NCBI GenBank assembly: GCA_903915615.1
Contig: CAIWTR010000536.1
Span: 1-8,514 of the forward strand
DNA: 8,514 nucleotides
Direction: 5' to 3'
DNA from: an uncultured Armatimonadota bacterium
Lineage (GTDB): Bacteria; Armatimonadota; Armatimonadia; Armatimonadales; Armatimonadaceae
This document shows, one piece after another, positions 6,335 to 8,514 of the stretch (position 1 is its first letter; each line of letters begins with the position of its first letter). The notes below the pieces were generated by a model that ran no database searches, was not told the DNA's origin, and saw nothing but the letters and a program-made list of their open reading frames with translations. The translations under genes were made by a program, and so were the position numbers.

Positions 6335-8514
6335 AACTTGACTCCGAGCTTGGCTTCGGCCCTGTAGTCGTTACGTCCATTCGGGGATGTAATCGCACGG
6401 TTGTTTATCATCGATCCACTGAGTGAGAAGTTGAACGAGTTTGAAATGTTGTGTGTAAACCCGAGGGAGTAGGTGGCAAGGCCCTTATTAATGGATGGTC
6501 CGTAGGCAAAGGTGTCTTTGAAGCCGCCGGTCAGCTGGGTCCCTGATCCAAAGCGCCATCCGAGTGTCAGTCCGGCCTCCCCAAACTGTGGAGCGCCACC
6601 TGCTTTAGCAATAACATCCGCCGGCGTTCCCTTGAGCAGCTCGGTGTCAGCGTAGGTTCCGCCAAGTTCGAAAGCTCCCAGTTTTGCCGAGATGCCATAT
6701 TCACGCTTTTCAAGCGGGTTGAACTTGTCTTTTTGCGCAGGGTCATCCGGGTTCAGGATGTACGAGCCGCGTACCGTGACACCCTTGAATGGACGAAGGG
6801 CAATATTGGCATTGGCGCTGTCGCGATTTGCAGCAGCATCACCCATATTGGCATCCCGCATACGCAGGAGTCCATCGACTTGAAAGAGTGTCTTTTGTCC
6901 ACCCAGCATCGCTGCAACATCGGTGGTGTCAACCTGCTTTTGACCATCGGTGAGGCTTTGCACTGATGACTGCAGCTTTGTACCGGGGGCTGGCACGAGC
7001 TCGGCAGTCGTTTTGGTGGTCGCGACATTTCTGGATGGAGCAGCGGCACCAACGGGCGTGATGATGCCGGTTGATTGTTCATTGGCAAGCGTCAGTCCCT
7101 TGATAGGGTTGAACGACACTTGGAAGCCATTGCGGTTTTCCAGAGCGTAGCCGGTTTGGTTATTAAAGTTGGAGACCGTTACGGCAGCATTTTGGCCACG
7201 TCCCCAGATGGGTGTCTGGAGTGTGACGGCGGTGTCACGGGACAGGCCGCCAGCCTTGGCATCTTCCTTGGTCGTTGCGGTTTGTCCAACGGCTGCCTTG
7301 ACATTTGCGGTGCCGAACTTTGAGGAAACATCCACTTTGTCGAGGACAATGCCTGTTTTGTTCGCTGCATCATCCACGAAGTCGCCTTGGCTACGGGTGA
7401 CATTCAAGCCCACCGGCATATTCTTCCGTGGGGCAACCTGCAAGCCAACCGTCTGAAGGTCGCCGGCATTGGATTTCTTACCGGATTCGCCATCGGTGCG
7501 CTGGAACTGGTACGCAAGCTTAGCATTACCAATATGCTGACCCAGATCAAGCTGGTCAGTGGTCAGGGCAAATGCCGAGCCATCCTGTAGCTGCCGAGTA
7601 CCATCCGTGCGCTTGAGGGCAAGGGATGGCTGTCCCTTGGCACCACCGTAGCGGAGCTGGGATGTGTTTGTATCTGTGATGACTCGGCGTCGGTCGACGG
7701 TGGCGACATCGGTTTGCAACAGATTGCTCGAAAAATCAAGCACACCGACCTTGGTGGAGAAGTTGGTCGTGTCGGTCATTGTGCCGATGCGGATGCCATT
7801 CGCGTCTGTTTTGACATCGCCGCCGCGGTTGAACGACAACCCGGGAAGCTTGCCGCCACCATAGTTAAACTGGAGTGCCTGTTTGTCCGAGAATGCTGTC
7901 TTACCATCCGTGCCAAGAGCATCCATGCGAGTAATATCAGCGGCGATTTTTGCACCACCGATGGCACCCGCGAAGCCTATTTCATTGGTGTCGGTATCGA
8001 TACGCTTGTCGCCAACATACGTGGACTGATCGGTACGCCCAAGCTTGAGCTTTGGAGCCCCTTTGAGCATGCTGACAGGAACGACAAAGCCAACCTTCTG
8101 CTGATCAACGACGGTGGTTGCCTTGTTTGCACCCAGAGTGTTCGACCGGAGGTTTTGAACGGTGAAGTCACTCGTCCCAACGCGTCCACCGAGGTTGGTT
8201 TGAGTGGCATCGACGACGGTCTTGTTCCCAGCAGGGTCGACCACGGTATCGGATGTCTGGAGTAAGCCAAGGGATGGTGTTCCGCGCTTGGTATTACCTG
8301 CGAAACCAAGCTGCAGGCGTGAGCGATCAGCCGCTGTCTTCTTGCCATCCGGTGTGTAGGTCTCGTTAACCGTGTTCTGGAAACCGAGCGCACCGCCAGC
8401 GATCTTGGTGTTGATCTGGGAAACATCATTGGCCGCGCCGACAAGCACGCCCTTGTCATTCCGCTTAATGTCATCGTTGCGGTTGAACCCAAGCAGCGCT
8501 GGCTGACCCTTGCC
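6331..8514 (-). CDS. large repetitive outer-membrane beta-barrel-like protein (5' partial)
   Basis: The frame stays open to the right edge, so the N-terminus and any signal peptide are missing; 727 residues are visible. A GTG at 8448 is in frame but is not a likely start, because the repeat pattern continues upstream of it. The chain is almost all alternating polar/hydrophobic strands of 8-12 residues joined by Gly/Asp/Asn turns, with few cysteines and no long hydrophobic helix. The last strand (DYRAEAKLGVKF) ends in Phe, the usual C-terminal signal read by the BAM machinery, so a location in the outer membrane is likely. The N-terminal 420 visible residues are successive 71-74-residue repeats of two hairpins each; the C-terminal ~300 residues are plainer hairpins. 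By eye there are about 40 strands. No plug, TonB box or peptidoglycan-binding domain is visible. I do not recognise the family; a porin-like channel, an adhesin or a secretion pore are all possible. It overlaps the methyltransferase gene by four bases. Confidence 0.75.
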   Translation of the reverse strand, partial: GKGQPALLGFNRNDDIKRNDKGVLVGAANDVSQINTKIAGGALGFQNTVNETYTPDGKKTAADRSRLQLGFAGNTKRGTPSLGLLQTSDTVVDPAGNKTVVDATQTNLGGRVGTSDFTVQNLRSNTLGANKATTVVDQQKVGFVVPVSMLKGAPKLKLGRTDQSTYVGDKRIDTDTNEIGFAGAIGGAKIAADITRMDALGTDGKTAFSDKQALQFNYGGGKLPGLSFNRGGDVKTDANGIRIGTMTDTTNFSTKVGVLDFSSNLLQTDVATVDRRRVITDTNTSQLRYGGAKGQPSLALKRTDGTRQLQDGSAFALTTDQLDLGQHIGNAKLAYQFQRTDGESGKKSNAGDLQTVGLQVAPRKNMPVGLNVTRSQGDFVDDAANKTGIVLDKVDVSSKFGTANVKAAVGQTATTKEDAKAGGLSRDTAVTLQTPIWGRGQNAAVTVSNFNNQTGYALENRNGFQVSFNPIKGLTLANEQSTGIITPVGAAAPSRNVATTKTTAELVPAPGTKLQSSVQSLTDGQKQVDTTDVAAMLGGQKTLFQVDGLLRMRDANMGDAAANRDSANANIALRPFKGVTVRGSYILNPDDPAQKDKFNPLEKREYGISAKLGAFELGGTYADTELLKGTPADVIAKAGGAPQFGEAGLTLGWRFGSGTQLTGGFKDTFAYGPSINKGLATYSLGFTHNISNSFNFSLSGSMINNRAITSPNGRNDYRAEAKLGVKF
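6342..6345 (-). promoter_or_regulatory. Shine-Dalgarno GGAG supporting a CTG start
   Basis: On the minus strand GGAG precedes the CTG at 6334-6332 by seven bases and lies within the last codons of the barrel gene. The CTG overlaps that gene's TGA as CTGA, the same arrangement as the GTGA junction at 1258. In this frame there is no ATG, GTG or TTG between the in-frame stop at 6371-6373 and the ATG at 6211. Confidence 0.55.
7243..8514 (-). repeat. six tandem 71-74-residue protein repeats in the barrel gene
   Basis: Repeat units in transcription order: 8514-8323 (first one cut by the window edge), 8322-8101, 8100-7882, 7881-7669, 7668-7456 and 7455-7243. Each starts with a strand, a short turn containing a conserved Pro (for example KGQPSLAL, KGAPKLKL, RGTPSLGL), a second strand often ending in RTD or a similar polar group, a charged loop of about 15 residues, then two more strands (for example LDLGQHIGNAKLAYQFQRTD). 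The repeats are clear at protein level, with only a few residues strictly conserved, so they are old duplications and not a recent DNA expansion. Boundaries were set by eye and could shift by a few residues. Confidence 0.7.

Larger units (their letters stand above)
1..8514. repeat. dispersed over-represented pentamer CATCC/GGATG
   Basis: Counting by hand on both strands gives roughly 85-90 copies, one per ~97 bases, against about 17-18 expected from base composition. Copies occur throughout both operons, in both orientations, and in several codon phases (Ala-Ser GCA TCC, Ile ATC C, Arg-Met CGG ATG, Arg-Asp GGG ATG). No flanking base is clearly preferred. The longest gap is about 1134-1711. 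The cause is unknown. Confidence 0.6.

Noticed and set aside
7714..8265. Open frame of 183 codons on the plus strand within the barrel gene
   Set aside because: It is antisense to the repeat region; the minus-strand frame shows periodic strands and repeats, and this one shows no domain or ribosome-binding site of note.
7243..8514. Possible recent DNA-level tandem duplication or phase-variable repeat in the barrel gene
   Set aside because: The repeats match only at scattered protein positions and differ in length (71-74 residues); the DNA of the units is not alike enough for slippage or recent expansion.

Overview
The window looks like chromosomal DNA from a moderately GC-rich diderm bacterium. 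Two things point to an outer membrane: a long beta-strand-rich protein that ends in phenylalanine, as outer-membrane barrels usually do, and a protein with a clean lipobox. The phylum cannot be fixed from the sequence. The gene families would suit Armatimonadota or a similar non-proteobacterial diderm, but that is a weak guess. There is no sign of phage, transposon, CRISPR or RNA genes. Coding is dense, and no gene-free stretch exceeds 100 bases.

Plus-strand block (1-3601). Four genes run rightward, probably as one operon: an M16B metallopeptidase that has all its zinc ligands (its extreme N-terminus lies outside the window), a second M16B protein that has lost the zinc motif (4-base overlap, GTGA), a TPR lipoprotein (12-base gap) and a small single-pass membrane protein (46-base gap). 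The first M16 protein has the catalytic zinc site but lacks the Arg/Tyr substrate-binding pair. The second has the Arg/Tyr pair but no zinc site. They therefore look like obligate partners in one heterodimeric peptidase, probably acting in or near the envelope. A strong hairpin terminator at 3649-3676 closes the block and lies between the two convergent blocks.

Minus-strand block (8514 down to 3700). In order of transcription: a very long repetitive predicted outer-membrane beta protein (N-terminus outside the window), a class I SAM-dependent methyltransferase with a THUMP-like C-terminus, an FmdB-type zinc-ribbon protein with an acidic tail, and a Gfo/Idh/MocA-type oxidoreductase. The methyltransferase probably starts at a CTG codon overlapping the preceding stop, 41 codons upstream of its first ATG. 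The zinc-ribbon gene may also have its own promoter with leaderless transcription.

The most unusual signal is not a gene. The pentamer CATCC/GGATG occurs roughly 85-90 times (hand count, both strands), about five times the chance expectation. It occurs in several reading frames and with no preference for the coding or template strand, which suggests selection or a bias acting on the DNA itself. Second in interest are the barrel-like protein, with about six successive 71-74-residue repeats and perhaps 40 strands in the visible part, and the split active site of the M16 pair.
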